Positions 7,913-16,599 of a stretch of DNA of 64,000 bases are shown piece after piece (positions within the stretch are counted from its first letter, which is position 1; each line of letters begins with the position of its first letter). Source of the DNA: Nodosilinea sp. PGN35 (GTDB taxonomy: Bacteria; Cyanobacteriota; Cyanobacteriia; Phormidesmidales; Phormidesmidaceae); contig NZ_JAQKQJ010000021.1 of the NCBI RefSeq assembly GCF_029109325.1, positions 364,475 through 428,474 of the forward strand. Reading direction: 5' to 3'. The position numbers were made by a program, and so were the translations under genes. Under the pieces are notes generated by a model. It ran no database searches. It saw only the letters and a list, made by a program, of their open reading frames with translations, and was not told the DNA's origin.

Positions 7913-8674
7913 ATGTGTGGAACCTGCGGTTGTCAGCGCGACCTGGAAGTACCGCCCCTGGCCAAGGCCCCAGCTCAGGTCTTGGAGCTGCACCAAAACC
8001 TGCTGAGCCACAACGATCGCCAGGCCCAGCGCAATCGCGCCCTCTTTCGTCACCTGCTGGCGATCAATATTTTGGCATCGCCGGGGGCGGGCAAGACCAC
8101 CCTGGTGCAGCGGCTGCTGCGTGATCGCGCCCTGATTGCCGGAGCCGATCCCTTGCACAGCCACCTGACGCCGCTGCGGGCGGGGGTAATAGTGGGCGAT
8201 CTGGCCAGCGATCGCGATGCCCAGCGGCTGCGCCAGACGGGGGCTCCGGTGGTACAGATCAACACGGGCGAGCTCTGCCACCTGGAGGCCGACAGCGTGG
8301 CCCAGGCTGCCCAACAGCTCGATTTGGATCAGCTCGATCTGCTGATTATCGAAAACGTGGGCAACCTGGTCTGCCCCGCCGCCTTTGACCTGGGGGAAGA
8401 CCTGCGCCTGGTGCTGATGTCGGTGACGGAGGGGGAAGACAAACCGCTGAAGTACCCCACCGCCTTCAAGTCGGCCCACGCGGTCATCCTCAGCAAAATT
8501 GACCTGGCCGAGGTGGTGGGGTTTAACCGCGCAGAGGCGCTGCACTACCTGCACCTGATTGCCCCCCAGGCGCTGATCTTCGAGCTATCGGCCACCACCG
8601 GGGCCGGGTTGGCGAGCTTCTATGCCTATCTGGGGCAGGCGATTTTTCAGCGCCCCGACAAGGCAATGGTATGA
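7913..8674 (+). CDS. hypB: HypB, nickel-inserting GTPase
   Basis: G3E-family GTPase of NiFe hydrogenase maturation, 253 residues. The N-terminal CGTCGC motif is a high-affinity nickel site. The Walker A motif is SPGAGKTTLV (about 56-65), and INTGELCHLEA holds the metal-site Cys-His. The GTPase specificity region is represented by LSKIDL. There is no histidine-rich stretch after the N terminus, so nickel storage is not expected. It sits between hypA and hypF with almost no spacer. Confidence 0.96.
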   Translation: MCGTCGCQRDLEVPPLAKAPAQVLELHQNLLSHNDRQAQRNRALFRHLLAINILASPGAGKTTLVQRLLRDRALIAGADPLHSHLTPLRAGVIVGDLASDRDAQRLRQTGAPVVQINTGELCHLEADSVAQAAQQLDLDQLDLLIIENVGNLVCPAAFDLGEDLRLVLMSVTEGEDKPLKYPTAFKSAHAVILSKIDLAEVVGFNRAEALHYLHLIAPQALIFELSATTGAGLASFYAYLGQAIFQRPDKAMV

Positions 8675-8686
8675 GGTACACCGTCC

Positions 8687-10993
8687 ATGACCACGACCCA
8701 TCCCATTCAGCAGCGCATGGCCTTAACCGTGCAGGGCACCGTGCAGGGCGTCGGGTTTCGCCCCTTTGTGTACCAGCTGGCGATCGCCCTGGGGTTGACC
8801 GGCGGCGTCCGCAATACGCCCCAGGGCGTGATGATCGATGTAGAAGGCTGCGAGGACGCTCTGCAACAGTTTGCGAGATTACTCCAGCGGGAACTCCCGC
8901 CGCCCGCCGCCATCGCAGCTCTGACGCAACAAACCCTCCCCCTCCAGGGATTTGATCACTTTGAAATCTGGCTCTCCGAGCGGGCCGGGGCCGCCGCCGC
9001 CCACATTCTGCCGGATCTGGCCCCCTGCCCAGCCTGCCTGCAAGATGTTCTTGACCCCCACAACCGCCGCTACCGCTATCCCTTCACCAGCTGTACCCAC
9101 TGCGGCCCCCGCTTCAGCATTATCACGGCCCTGCCCTACGATCGCCCCCGCACCACCATGGCTGGCTTCGAGCTGTGTCCGGCCTGCGCCGCCGAGTACA
9201 GCCATCCGCGCGATCGCCGCTTCCATGCCCAGCCCAATGCCTGCCCCCGCTGCGGCCCCCGGCTAGAATTTTGGCCGACGGGGGAGCCAGCGGCGACGGC
9301 ACCGCTGGAGCAGGCGATCGCGGCTCTGCGGCAGGGGCACATTGTCGCCCTCAAGGGGCTGGGCGGCTTTCAGCTGCTGGCGGATGCTCAGAACGGCGCG
9401 GCGGTAGAGCGCCTCCGCCAGCGCAAGCAGCGCCCCGACAAACCCCTGGCCCTGATGTATGCAACCCTGGCCCAGGTGCGCCGCGACTGCGAGGTTTCCG
9501 AGGCCGCCGCCCACCTGCTGACCGCCGCCCCGGCCCCAATTGTGCTGGTGCCCAAGCGGGCAGGGCAGTCGGTATTGGCGGCGGCGATCGCGCCCCACAC
9601 CACCCACCTGGGGGTAATGCTGCCCACCACGCCGCTGCACCACCTGCTGCTGCGGCAGTATGGTTCGCCGCTAGTGGCCACCAGCGGCAACCGCTCGGGT
9701 GAGCCGCTGTGCACCGACAGCCCAGAAGCTCACCGGCAGCTCGGCGCGATCGCCGACGGCTTTTTAGTCCACAACCGCCCCATCCAGCGGCCCGTGGATG
9801 ACTCGGTGGTGCAGATTGTGCAGGGGCAGCCCCAAATTCTGCGCCATGCCCGTGGCTACGCCCCCCAGGCCATTCCCCTGGCCCCCGGCGAGAATGCAGA
9901 CCAGCGCATTCTCGCCCTCGGTGCCCACCTCAAGAGCGCGATCGCCCTGTCCCTGGGCACCCAGGTGGTGCTCAGCCAGCACATCGGCGACCTGGAGACT
10001 GCCCAGGCGATCGCCCGCCTGGAGCACACCGTGACCGATTGGCTAACGCTCTACCGCTGTCAGCCGACCGCCATCACCTGCGATCTGCACCCCGACTACG
10101 GCTCCACTCGCCTGGGGCAGTCCCTGGCCCAACGATGGCAGATTCCGCTGATTGCAGTGCAGCACCACTATGCCCACGGGCTGGCCGCCATGGCCGAGCA
10201 CCGGCTGGCTGCCCCCGTGCTGGCCGTAGCCTGGGATGGTGCAGGCTACGGCCTCGACCAAACCATCTGGGGCGGAGAATTTTTGCAGATTACCGAACAG
10301 GGGTTTGAGCGGCTGGCCTACCTGCGGCCCTTTGCCCTGCCGGGGGGCGATCGGTGCAGTCGAGAACCCCGGCGCACGGCGATCGCGCTGCTCTATGGCT
10401 GCTACGGCGACCGGGCCTTTGCTATGACTGACTTGGCCCCCATTCAGGCCTTTTTAGCACCCCAGCGGAAGGTGCTGCGGCAAATGCTCACGGGTGGATT
10501 TAACAGCCCCATGACTTCTAGCATGGGGCGACTGTTCGACGGCGTGGCGGCCCTGATCGGCCTGCCCCAGAGGGTGAGTTTTGAGGGACAGGCGGCGATC
10601 GCCCTGGAGGGGTTGGCCGCCGAATACTCGACGCCGAAAGGCTATCCGTTTGCGGTCTCGGTCACCCGACCCGCTGAGATCGACTGGCGACCGGTGGTGC
10701 GGGCAGTGGTCTGCGATCGGCGCGACGGTGTGGCGTCGGACATCATCGCCGCCAGGTTCCATCGCACCCTGGTGGAGATGGTGGGGGCGATCGCCCGGCG
10801 GACTGGCCTGACCCAGGTCGTGCTCACGGGCGGATGCTTTCAGAACCGCATCCTCAGTGAGCAGGTCATTCAACACCTGCGCGATCGGGGCTTTGTGCCT
10901 TACTGGCACCAGCGAGTGCCCCCCAACGATGGCGGCCTGGCGGTGGGTCAGGTTCTCGCCGCGCTGCGCCACCTTTCCCTGAGCAGAGGTTAA
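8687..10993 (+). CDS. hypF: HypF, carbamoyltransferase for the cyanide ligands
   Basis: 768-residue HypF that turns carbamoyl phosphate into the thiocarbamate precursor of the cyanide ligands, together with HypE. In order: acylphosphatase domain (about 8-100, VQGTVQGVGFRPFVYQLA), a zinc-finger pair (CPACLQDV, CTHCGPR, CPACAAEY, CPRCGPR), a YrdC-like domain (about 210-390, VATSGNRSGEPLC) and a Kae1-like domain with VQHHYAHGLAAMAEH and, near the end, NDGGLAVGQ. Every expected block is present and full length. It starts 12 bases after hypB and ends 3 bases before hypC. hypE is not in the window. Confidence 0.96.
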   Translation: MTTTHPIQQRMALTVQGTVQGVGFRPFVYQLAIALGLTGGVRNTPQGVMIDVEGCEDALQQFARLLQRELPPPAAIAALTQQTLPLQGFDHFEIWLSERAGAAAAHILPDLAPCPACLQDVLDPHNRRYRYPFTSCTHCGPRFSIITALPYDRPRTTMAGFELCPACAAEYSHPRDRRFHAQPNACPRCGPRLEFWPTGEPAATAPLEQAIAALRQGHIVALKGLGGFQLLADAQNGAAVERLRQRKQRPDKPLALMYATLAQVRRDCEVSEAAAHLLTAAPAPIVLVPKRAGQSVLAAAIAPHTTHLGVMLPTTPLHHLLLRQYGSPLVATSGNRSGEPLCTDSPEAHRQLGAIADGFLVHNRPIQRPVDDSVVQIVQGQPQILRHARGYAPQAIPLAPGENADQRILALGAHLKSAIALSLGTQVVLSQHIGDLETAQAIARLEHTVTDWLTLYRCQPTAITCDLHPDYGSTRLGQSLAQRWQIPLIAVQHHYAHGLAAMAEHRLAAPVLAVAWDGAGYGLDQTIWGGEFLQITEQGFERLAYLRPFALPGGDRCSREPRRTAIALLYGCYGDRAFAMTDLAPIQAFLAPQRKVLRQMLTGGFNSPMTSSMGRLFDGVAALIGLPQRVSFEGQAAIALEGLAAEYSTPKGYPFAVSVTRPAEIDWRPVVRAVVCDRRDGVASDIIAARFHRTLVEMVGAIARRTGLTQVVLTGGCFQNRILSEQVIQHLRDRGFVPYWHQRVPPNDGGLAVGQVLAALRHLSLSRG

Positions 10994-10996
10994 TCC

Positions 10997-11242
10997 ATGT
11001 GCCTTGCCATCCCCGGACAGATTCTCAGCACCGCAGGCAACGACCTGGAGCGGACGGGTCGGGTCAGCTTTGGTGGGGTGGTGAGTGAGGTCAGCCTGGC
11101 CTACGTGCCCCAGGCGCAGGTGGGGGATTACGTGGTGGTGCACGTCGGCTTTGCCATCAGCCAGCTCGATCTTCACGAGGCCGAGCAGACGCTGCACTAC
11201 CTGGAGCAAATGCAGCTGAGGGAGAGGGTGGACGGGCGGTAG
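10997..11242 (+). CDS. hypC: HypC, hydrogenase maturation chaperone
   Basis: 81-residue HypC/HupF-family chaperone that, with HypD, carries the Fe(CN)2CO unit to the large subunit. It starts MCLAIPGQ, with the essential Cys2 exposed after removal of Met1, and contains the beta-barrel stretch VGDYVVVHVGFAI. It is the last gene of the rightward cluster. hypD and hypE, which are needed for the same step, do not occur here, and the following 400 bases hold no hyp sequence. Confidence 0.95.
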   Translation: MCLAIPGQILSTAGNDLERTGRVSFGGVVSEVSLAYVPQAQVGDYVVVHVGFAISQLDLHEAEQTLHYLEQMQLRERVDGR

Positions 11243-11324
11243 GGGTGGCAGTTGGCATTACCTTCTAGATGAGCGGCTATGGGCCAAGGCGCTACTCTAG
11301 CTACGGTCAGCCGGAACAACAGTC

Positions 11325-11445
11325 GGAAGATATACAGTTTTTTACCGCCTATTTACCCCTGGGAAGGCTATTATGCAGATTATTCGCCGCCTATCTACCC
11401 TAGGGGAGTGATTAGGCTGCAAATAATCTGACTATCTACCCTGTA
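11325..11445 (+). repeat. Three phased 41-42 bp imperfect direct repeats
   Basis: The core CTAT(T/C)TACCC occurs at 11349, 11391 and 11432, with 42 and 41 bp spacing (about four helical turns). The flanking bases are also partly conserved (GCAGATTATT, GCAAATAATC). The array is in the 400 bp gap between hypC and the EACC1-like gene, about 200 bp before the latter. It could be an operator, an iteron-like array or a relic of a dispersed element. No other gene is seen in 11243-11642. Confidence 0.55.
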
Positions 11446-11642
11446 GAGGCAATGAGGCAGATAAGGACGCTCCAATAAATTGTTAGCTGGCTTAGATGGT
11501 CGGTGGAGACACTGCCGAAAAGGTTTCTGTCAGTCTTCAAAATTGCTCTCTTAGATACCCAGAAACCCACATTCCCGCTGAAATTCTTTCGTCTGAATAA
11601 TTTATGACGAGCTGAGCGTCATCCTATTTGTCAACAGTTGCC

Positions 11643-12062
11643 ATGTCCGAATCATATTCTGTATTAATTGACTTCAGTGAAGCAGGTCTGGAGCTAGATC
11701 GCGCTGATCTGGAGAGCTTTTTGTTAACTATCGCTGACGAAATGGAGTCTGGCGACTTGGTGCAAGATGTTCGCCTGGCGCGTGATGAGGATATTCCAGA
11801 GGCAGCAAAGTCTGGGGTGGCAGCGTTTTTTATCGGGATCCTGACGGCTGAGATCAACCGAGAGAACCTAGGCAAGGTAATGGATTACTTGGGGAACCTG
11901 CGCTATGGCAAGACCCTAACGCTTTCTTTTGAGGTGGATGGCATGACCTCCACCATTGAGTATCGCAACAACCAAGAGTTGGATCAGGCGTTGAACGCCA
12001 CCGAGCGGTTGGCAAATTTGCGGGTTAAGATACGGGAACAGCAGACTCAGTCTGAAAACTAG
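11643..12062 (+). CDS. EACC1-like effector-associated small protein
   Basis: 139 residues from the ATG at 11643; a TTG 15 bases upstream is also in frame. Layout: an N-terminal strand-helix segment with an acidic helix, a short hydrophobic helix (SGVAAFFIGILTAEI) and a C-terminal stretch ending in an ITALIC-free basic/Gln tail. This resembles the small Effector-Associated Constant Component 1 proteins that accompany caspase and STAND NTPase effectors in multicellular bacteria. The assignment rests on resemblance and context. It lies 24 bases before the caspase-GUN4 gene on the same strand, so the two are almost certainly one operon. Confidence 0.6.
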   Translation: MSESYSVLIDFSEAGLELDRADLESFLLTIADEMESGDLVQDVRLARDEDIPEAAKSGVAAFFIGILTAEINRENLGKVMDYLGNLRYGKTLTLSFEVDGMTSTIEYRNNQELDQALNATERLANLRVKIREQQTQSEN

Positions 12063-12086
12063 CCATAGCACTCTAAATCCAACTCA

Positions 12087-13748
12087 ATGGGAAAGTATGC
12101 ACTCTTAATCGGCATTGATACCTATGGGGAAGGGCTACAACCACTACCTGCCGCTTCTAAAGATGTAGCGGCTCTACGAGAAGTGTTGCTGAACCCTCAG
12201 ATGGGTGGGTTTGATGAAGTGAAACCGTTGATCAACCCCACCCAGCCAGAGATGGCGCGGGAAATCGAGCTTTGGTTTCAGGATCGGCGTCCAGAAGATT
12301 TGGTGCTGATGTTCTTCTCGGGGCACGGAGTTAAGGACGATCGTCGCGATCTCTACTTCGCTGCTACTGACACCGAGAAGCAACGCGATCGCCTGCTCAA
12401 ATCCACTGCGATCTCTGCCAGGTCTCTTCATGAGCGTGTTCGGGACTGCAAAGCCAAATATCAGGTGCTTATCCTCGACTGCTGCTTTAGCGGAGCCTTT
12501 GGTGAGTTTGTGGCTCGGGATGATGGTGAAGTTGCTCTGAAGGAACAGCTAGGAGCTGAAGGGCGAGTGGTACTGACATCTACTAGTGCAGTGGACTATT
12601 CCTTTGAAGAAAAGGGTTCAGATTTATCCATTTATACCCGTTACCTAGTGGAAGGCATTGCTACTGGCGCAGCAGATGAAGATGGGGATGGGGTGATCAC
12701 TATTGACGAACTGCACTGCTATGCCGGACGTAAGGTGAAGGAAACCTCTCCAGCCATGAGTCCTGAAATGATTACGCTCAAGGGTGAGGGTTTTCGGATT
12801 CAGATTGCACGATCGCCCCAAGATGACCCTAAGCTGAAATACCGCAAAGAGGCAGAAAGCAAAGCAGCGGGAGGGAGGTTCACAATCCCAGCCAAACAAA
12901 AATTGATGGCGCTTCGTGCTGAGCTGGGACTTTCGGATGAAGAGGCTGAGGAGATCGAAATTGAGGTAATCAAGCCTCATCAGGAGTATCAAAGAAAGCT
13001 AGAAGAATACTATGATGTTCTCCGAAGATGTCTAGATGAGGAAAGAATACTCGGCCCGAAAGTTATCGAAGATCTTATTGATCTTCGAGATCATTTGAAG
13101 TTGCGAAAGGAAGATGTTGCTCCTGTTGAACGGGCATGTCTGAATGGTCGCGATTTGGAAGGATATGTTGCAGGGCTAGAACGCCAGCGAGAGGAAGCAG
13201 AACGGCAAAAACAAGCTTCTGCTAATCAACCCCAACCAGAGACAGATAACCTGAGTTCAGAGCGGTTTGGAGCCAACTACTATGCTAAACTGCGCGACCT
13301 ACTAGCTGCCCAAGACTGGAGAGCCGCCGACCAGGAAACTCTTGATCGCATGCGGGAGGTGATGAGTAGGCAAAACGAAGGCTGGCTCCGAATTGAAGAT
13401 ATCAAAAAATTTCCCTGTCTGGATTTAGGCAATATTGATCAATTGTGGGTGAAATATAGCAAGGGGAAATTTGGCTTTAGTGTGCAAAGAGACATTTGGT
13501 ATAACTGCGATAGACCAGCCGAATATGAAACGGCTTGGAACAAGTTTACCGTAGCTGTGGGCTGGCGAACTAAGGGCGTTTTAGGCATGGGATCGAAATG
13601 GTTGAAACATTCGCAGCTTACTTTTGACTTCACTGCACCGAAGGGACACCTCCCAAGTGAGCGTGTTGGTAGTTGTCGGCATTGGCTTGAGGGTAACTCG
13701 CGGCACTCTCTATTTTCTCGCTATGGGGATTGTAGGCTTAACACTTAA
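12087..13748 (+). CDS. Caspase-like peptidase with EF-hand loop, helical linker and GUN4 domain
   Basis: 553 residues. The caspase/metacaspase domain (1 to about 245) has the catalytic dyad His80 (FFSGHG) and Cys133 (LDCCFSG). Near its end, residues 197-208 (DEDGDGVITIDE) fit a canonical EF-hand loop, with Asp at positions 1, 3 and 5, Gly at 6, Ile at 8 and Glu at 12, suggesting calcium control. A charged helical region (about 250-385) follows. A GUN4 domain occupies about 395-553 (NYYAKLRDLLAAQDW, DQLWVKYSKGKFGFSVQ). GUN4 domains bind tetrapyrroles in chlorophyll regulation, but fused to caspases they are thought to act as sensors or protein-interaction modules in conflict systems. It forms an operon with the EACC1-like gene. 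Confidence 0.88.
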   Translation: MGKYALLIGIDTYGEGLQPLPAASKDVAALREVLLNPQMGGFDEVKPLINPTQPEMAREIELWFQDRRPEDLVLMFFSGHGVKDDRRDLYFAATDTEKQRDRLLKSTAISARSLHERVRDCKAKYQVLILDCCFSGAFGEFVARDDGEVALKEQLGAEGRVVLTSTSAVDYSFEEKGSDLSIYTRYLVEGIATGAADEDGDGVITIDELHCYAGRKVKETSPAMSPEMITLKGEGFRIQIARSPQDDPKLKYRKEAESKAAGGRFTIPAKQKLMALRAELGLSDEEAEEIEIEVIKPHQEYQRKLEEYYDVLRRCLDEERILGPKVIEDLIDLRDHLKLRKEDVAPVERACLNGRDLEGYVAGLERQREEAERQKQASANQPQPETDNLSSERFGANYYAKLRDLLAAQDWRAADQETLDRMREVMSRQNEGWLRIEDIKKFPCLDLGNIDQLWVKYSKGKFGFSVQRDIWYNCDRPAEYETAWNKFTVAVGWRTKGVLGMGSKWLKHSQLTFDFTAPKGHLPSERVGSCRHWLEGNSRHSLFSRYGDCRLNT

Positions 13749-14240
13749 CGCATTCTTCTTCTAAGCCCGCTGACTATATAAATGTAGGTTCTTTCAGCAT
13801 TTTTTACCTTGCGCTGGAATGCTTGTCGCTCCCTACACATGGGCATTTAGAGTCGCGGAGCCAGCTAACAAGTCGTTGGAGCGGCAATTTGAAGATTTTT
13901 CGCTTCGTTCCAGTTCTCTCGTCGCCGCTTAACTTGGTCTTATATGGCAATTCGAATTGATTTGTGGAAGTAGGATGTACATCTTGCCCGTGCAGGCGAG
14001 ACACCTGCTATAGGAATTTTCACGTTTCACGCAGGATGGCTATACTGCTCAATTAGATAGCCTAGTTAACTTAATTTAAGAGCAGCAATAGCCTGCACTG
14101 CGGCTTTCATGCAGCAAGAGAATTCATAAATCCTGACTACACAGCGATCGCTCAACGAGCAAATCATCGTTGTTCGAGGTGATCGACCGCTGCTGACCAA
14201 ATCGTTGTTGCCCCCCCTGCCACCCTAGAGGCGTAACCCC
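13749..14240. other. Intergenic stretch with one miniature element
   Basis: About 490 bp with no convincing gene. It contains the TATAGC-type miniature element at 13941-14044, and otherwise AT-richer sequence with no recognisable remnant. A short open frame on the minus strand (13804-14004) has no features of a real protein. Confidence 0.5.
13941..14044. mobile_element. Miniature inverted-repeat element, TATAGC family, copy A
   Basis: About 104 bp. The left end TATATGGCAATTC and right end GGATGGCTATA are imperfect inverted repeats. The interior (CTTGCCCGTGCAGGCG and TTTTCACGTTTCACG) matches the element at 60178-60279 along its length with scattered differences. It has no coding capacity and probably depends on a transposase elsewhere. 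Confidence 0.6.
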
Positions 14241-15152
14241 ATGACCACTCCCGATGGACTAGATCGCATTCTGGCATTTATGCCAATTTTTGAGCGGCCC
14301 GCTGTAACCCTGTACGAGGTGCGCCCAGACTTGAGTATGGTGGATCCCTACGTCTACGCTCCAGAGTTTACGCAGTTTATTCAGGCGCTTTACCGCGAAA
14401 ATCTGGTGGTTGATTTCAACTGGGTTGCATGGAAAGATGAGGCTGCCAGGTATCTTGAAAATCCCCACCAGATTGAGTCAGCGAATCTAGAGACTCTACA
14501 GAAACTGATCACGACTCACGTTCGCGCGGAGCGGTTCAACAGCGGGCATCTGGCTGAGATGGTTGACAATGGCCAAATTTTGAAGATACTGAAACGCTTA
14601 GCAATGCTTCGCGGGCAAATGGAAACGCTTCGTTCAGATCCAATACGGCGAATTCGAGTTGTCCAGGGCGATATTACTCGCCAAGCTGTGGATGCGATCG
14701 TCAATGCAGCCAAAGAGTCGCTGTTGGGCGGCGGTGGTGTGGATGGTGCTATCCACCGGGCGGCGGGGCCTGGGCTGTTGGCAGAATGTCGAACGCTGGG
14801 GGGCTGCCCCACTGGAGAGGCCAAACTTACCCAGGGGTATAATCTGCCTACTCGATGGGTGATTCACACCGTGGGGCCGATCTGGCAAGGTGGGCACCAC
14901 AGGGAGGATGAGCTGTTGGCCTGCTGCTACCGCAACAGCCTGGCCTTGGCGGTTGCCCATGAAATTCGCACCTTGGCATTTCCCGCTATCAGTACAGGGG
15001 TCTATGGGTTTCCGTTAGAGCGGGCTACAGGCATTGCCATGGCTGAAGTAGCTGCTTTTCTGAGCCGTTCAGCTTCTGTTGAGGAAGTTAGGTTTACCTG
15101 CTTTAGCGACACAGCTTATCGGGTTTACCAGGCAGCGCTATCGACGCTGTAA
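14241..15152 (+). CDS. DUF6508-like domain fused to a macrodomain (predicted ADP-ribose hydrolase)
   Basis: 303 residues. The N-terminal half (about 1-130) resembles DUF6508: a helical domain with ADRFN-type basic/aromatic residues (VRAERFNSGHLAEMVDNG, then ILKILKRL). The C-terminal half (about 135-303) is a MacroD/YmdB-type macrodomain: VVQGDITRQAVDAIVNAA, the catalytic-loop run LLGGGGVDGAIHRAAG, the TGEAKLTQGYNLP segment and the phosphate-binding STGVYGFP loop. The motifs of active deacylating macrodomains are complete, so removal of ADP-ribose from proteins or of acetyl groups from O-acetyl-ADP-ribose is likely. It is monocistronic by spacing. What the N-terminal domain recognises is unknown. 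Confidence 0.85.
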   Translation: MTTPDGLDRILAFMPIFERPAVTLYEVRPDLSMVDPYVYAPEFTQFIQALYRENLVVDFNWVAWKDEAARYLENPHQIESANLETLQKLITTHVRAERFNSGHLAEMVDNGQILKILKRLAMLRGQMETLRSDPIRRIRVVQGDITRQAVDAIVNAAKESLLGGGGVDGAIHRAAGPGLLAECRTLGGCPTGEAKLTQGYNLPTRWVIHTVGPIWQGGHHREDELLACCYRNSLALAVAHEIRTLAFPAISTGVYGFPLERATGIAMAEVAAFLSRSASVEEVRFTCFSDTAYRVYQAALSTL

Positions 15153-15360
15153 GCGGCCAAGAGACGCAGCGTTAGCGGTAGCGTTCAACCCGGCACAAAG
15201 AGCAGTCTTGCAGTCCCAAAGACTGTCTCAGGTTTAGCCAAGCCAGGATACAGAGGAAAGCCGGATATGACACGATAGATTAGTATGAGGTGCTAAGTTC
15301 GGCGTACAGCGGGCCACATCACTAAGGTGACAGGGGCATAGTCGGCTGGCTGTTTACTTT

Positions 15361-15384
15361 CTGGATAACGACATCATTATCCAG
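15361..15384. other. Perfect 8-bp hairpin upstream of the membrane hydrolase gene
   Basis: CTGGATAA and TTATCCAG form a perfect stem around an 8-base loop, 63 bp before the next start codon. It could be an operator-type inverted repeat or an mRNA leader hairpin. The rest of 15153-15446 shows nothing recognisable. Confidence 0.35.
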
Positions 15385-15446
15385 GTGTCTGCCTAGCTAG
15401 CGTTTGAAGAAAGGCAAATGGGGTTGTTTTAGCGATTCATCTACCC

Positions 15447-16535
15447 ATGGAGTCGAGTATAGCGATGAAAGAAGCCGTTGTTTTTGTTTCAGGGTTTGAT
15501 GCCCAGTGTCAAAACTATTATCTCGACAACTACTTGGGTCAGGGGCTGCTAACCCAGCTCGAAGATGTTGACATTAAGCTTGCCCCTGAGGATGTCAAAA
15601 TTTTGGGACAAACGGGCAAGCGGTTTCACTGCCAATTTGACGACACCGAAAAAACTATCGACATCTACGAAGTCTATTGGAATGATCTAGTCGATCGCCT
15701 AAGCGCAAAAAGCACTATCAAAAAGTTTGGCCGGGGTATTGGCATGTTCTTTCACTGGTTTAGCCAGGGCTGGAAGATCATGAAGATATCTCCCGTTTTC
15801 TTTGTACAGGCCAGCACTATTTTGCTGTTAGTTTTGCTTTGGTACTATGGCATTGTTGTGCTGGTTTTGGCGGCCCTTGCAGAGCAACCAGCGCTGGCTT
15901 CAATTCCATTTTTGCAAAGCTTTTTGGGACAACTATCTGGGTGGGCTACCACTGGCTGGGGTTGGCAGATTTGGCTAGTGGTCAGTGCTTTACTCGCTTT
16001 GTTGCCTGTGTCAATCAGTCTCATCATCGATTTGACAGATTTCTTTGTTAGCTACCTTCAAAATGAGTCGCATAAAGGCAAACCTCCAGTTAGAGCACTT
16101 CTCCGCAATCGGGTTAAGCAGGCTGTAGATAACGTCGTTAGCGAAGGTTCCTACGATCGCATTACAGTACTTGCCCACAGCCTAGGTGGCTTGATTGCTA
16201 CCGATTTCCTAGCGGACTATCGCGATCGGCAGGGTAGACAGTTTCGCTACATCACCTGGGGCAGCGCCCTCGAAAGCTCCTCCTCAGCAACCGATTGGAT
16301 CGAGTCAGAGATTAAGAAGTGCCTGGATAGCCCCCACATTGAGAAGTGGGAAGATTTTTACTCTAGCCAAGACTGGTTTTGCTCAAAGGTGCCCGTTCCT
16401 GGCAAAGAGCCTGCACCTAAACTGGTCTCTAAAGAAGTCTTCTTTAAGGTGTCCTTGGTTAAGCAGGTTACTGGAGAGTCCCATATGGAGTATTTTTTTG
16501 ATCCAAAAGTGCTCAGACACTTTGTGATGGGTTGA
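15447..16535 (+). CDS. Membrane-anchored alpha/beta hydrolase
   Basis: 362 residues from 15447; an ATG at 15465 (MKEAVVFVSGF) is an equally good start. The N-terminal soluble part opens with a hydrophobic strand typical of alpha/beta hydrolases. Two hydrophobic hairpins follow: about 113-150 (VFFVQASTILLLVLLW then IVVLVLAALAE) and about 170-203 (IWLVVSALLALLPVSISLII). The C-terminal part has the nucleophile elbow AHSLGG (Ser245) and a later Asp/His-containing tail (ESHMEYFFDP), giving a plausible Ser-Asp-His triad. A lipase, esterase or phospholipase facing the cytoplasm is likely; the substrate is unknown. It follows the caspase and macrodomain genes on the same strand but is separated from them by about 300 bp. 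Confidence 0.75.
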   Translation: MESSIAMKEAVVFVSGFDAQCQNYYLDNYLGQGLLTQLEDVDIKLAPEDVKILGQTGKRFHCQFDDTEKTIDIYEVYWNDLVDRLSAKSTIKKFGRGIGMFFHWFSQGWKIMKISPVFFVQASTILLLVLLWYYGIVVLVLAALAEQPALASIPFLQSFLGQLSGWATTGWGWQIWLVVSALLALLPVSISLIIDLTDFFVSYLQNESHKGKPPVRALLRNRVKQAVDNVVSEGSYDRITVLAHSLGGLIATDFLADYRDRQGRQFRYITWGSALESSSSATDWIESEIKKCLDSPHIEKWEDFYSSQDWFCSKVPVPGKEPAPKLVSKEVFFKVSLVKQVTGESHMEYFFDPKVLRHFVMG

Positions 16536-16599
16536 GCAAGCCAAAGGCTGGCGCGACGGCGATCGCCCCCGTCTGTGCTGGATGGATTTGCCCAGCAGG

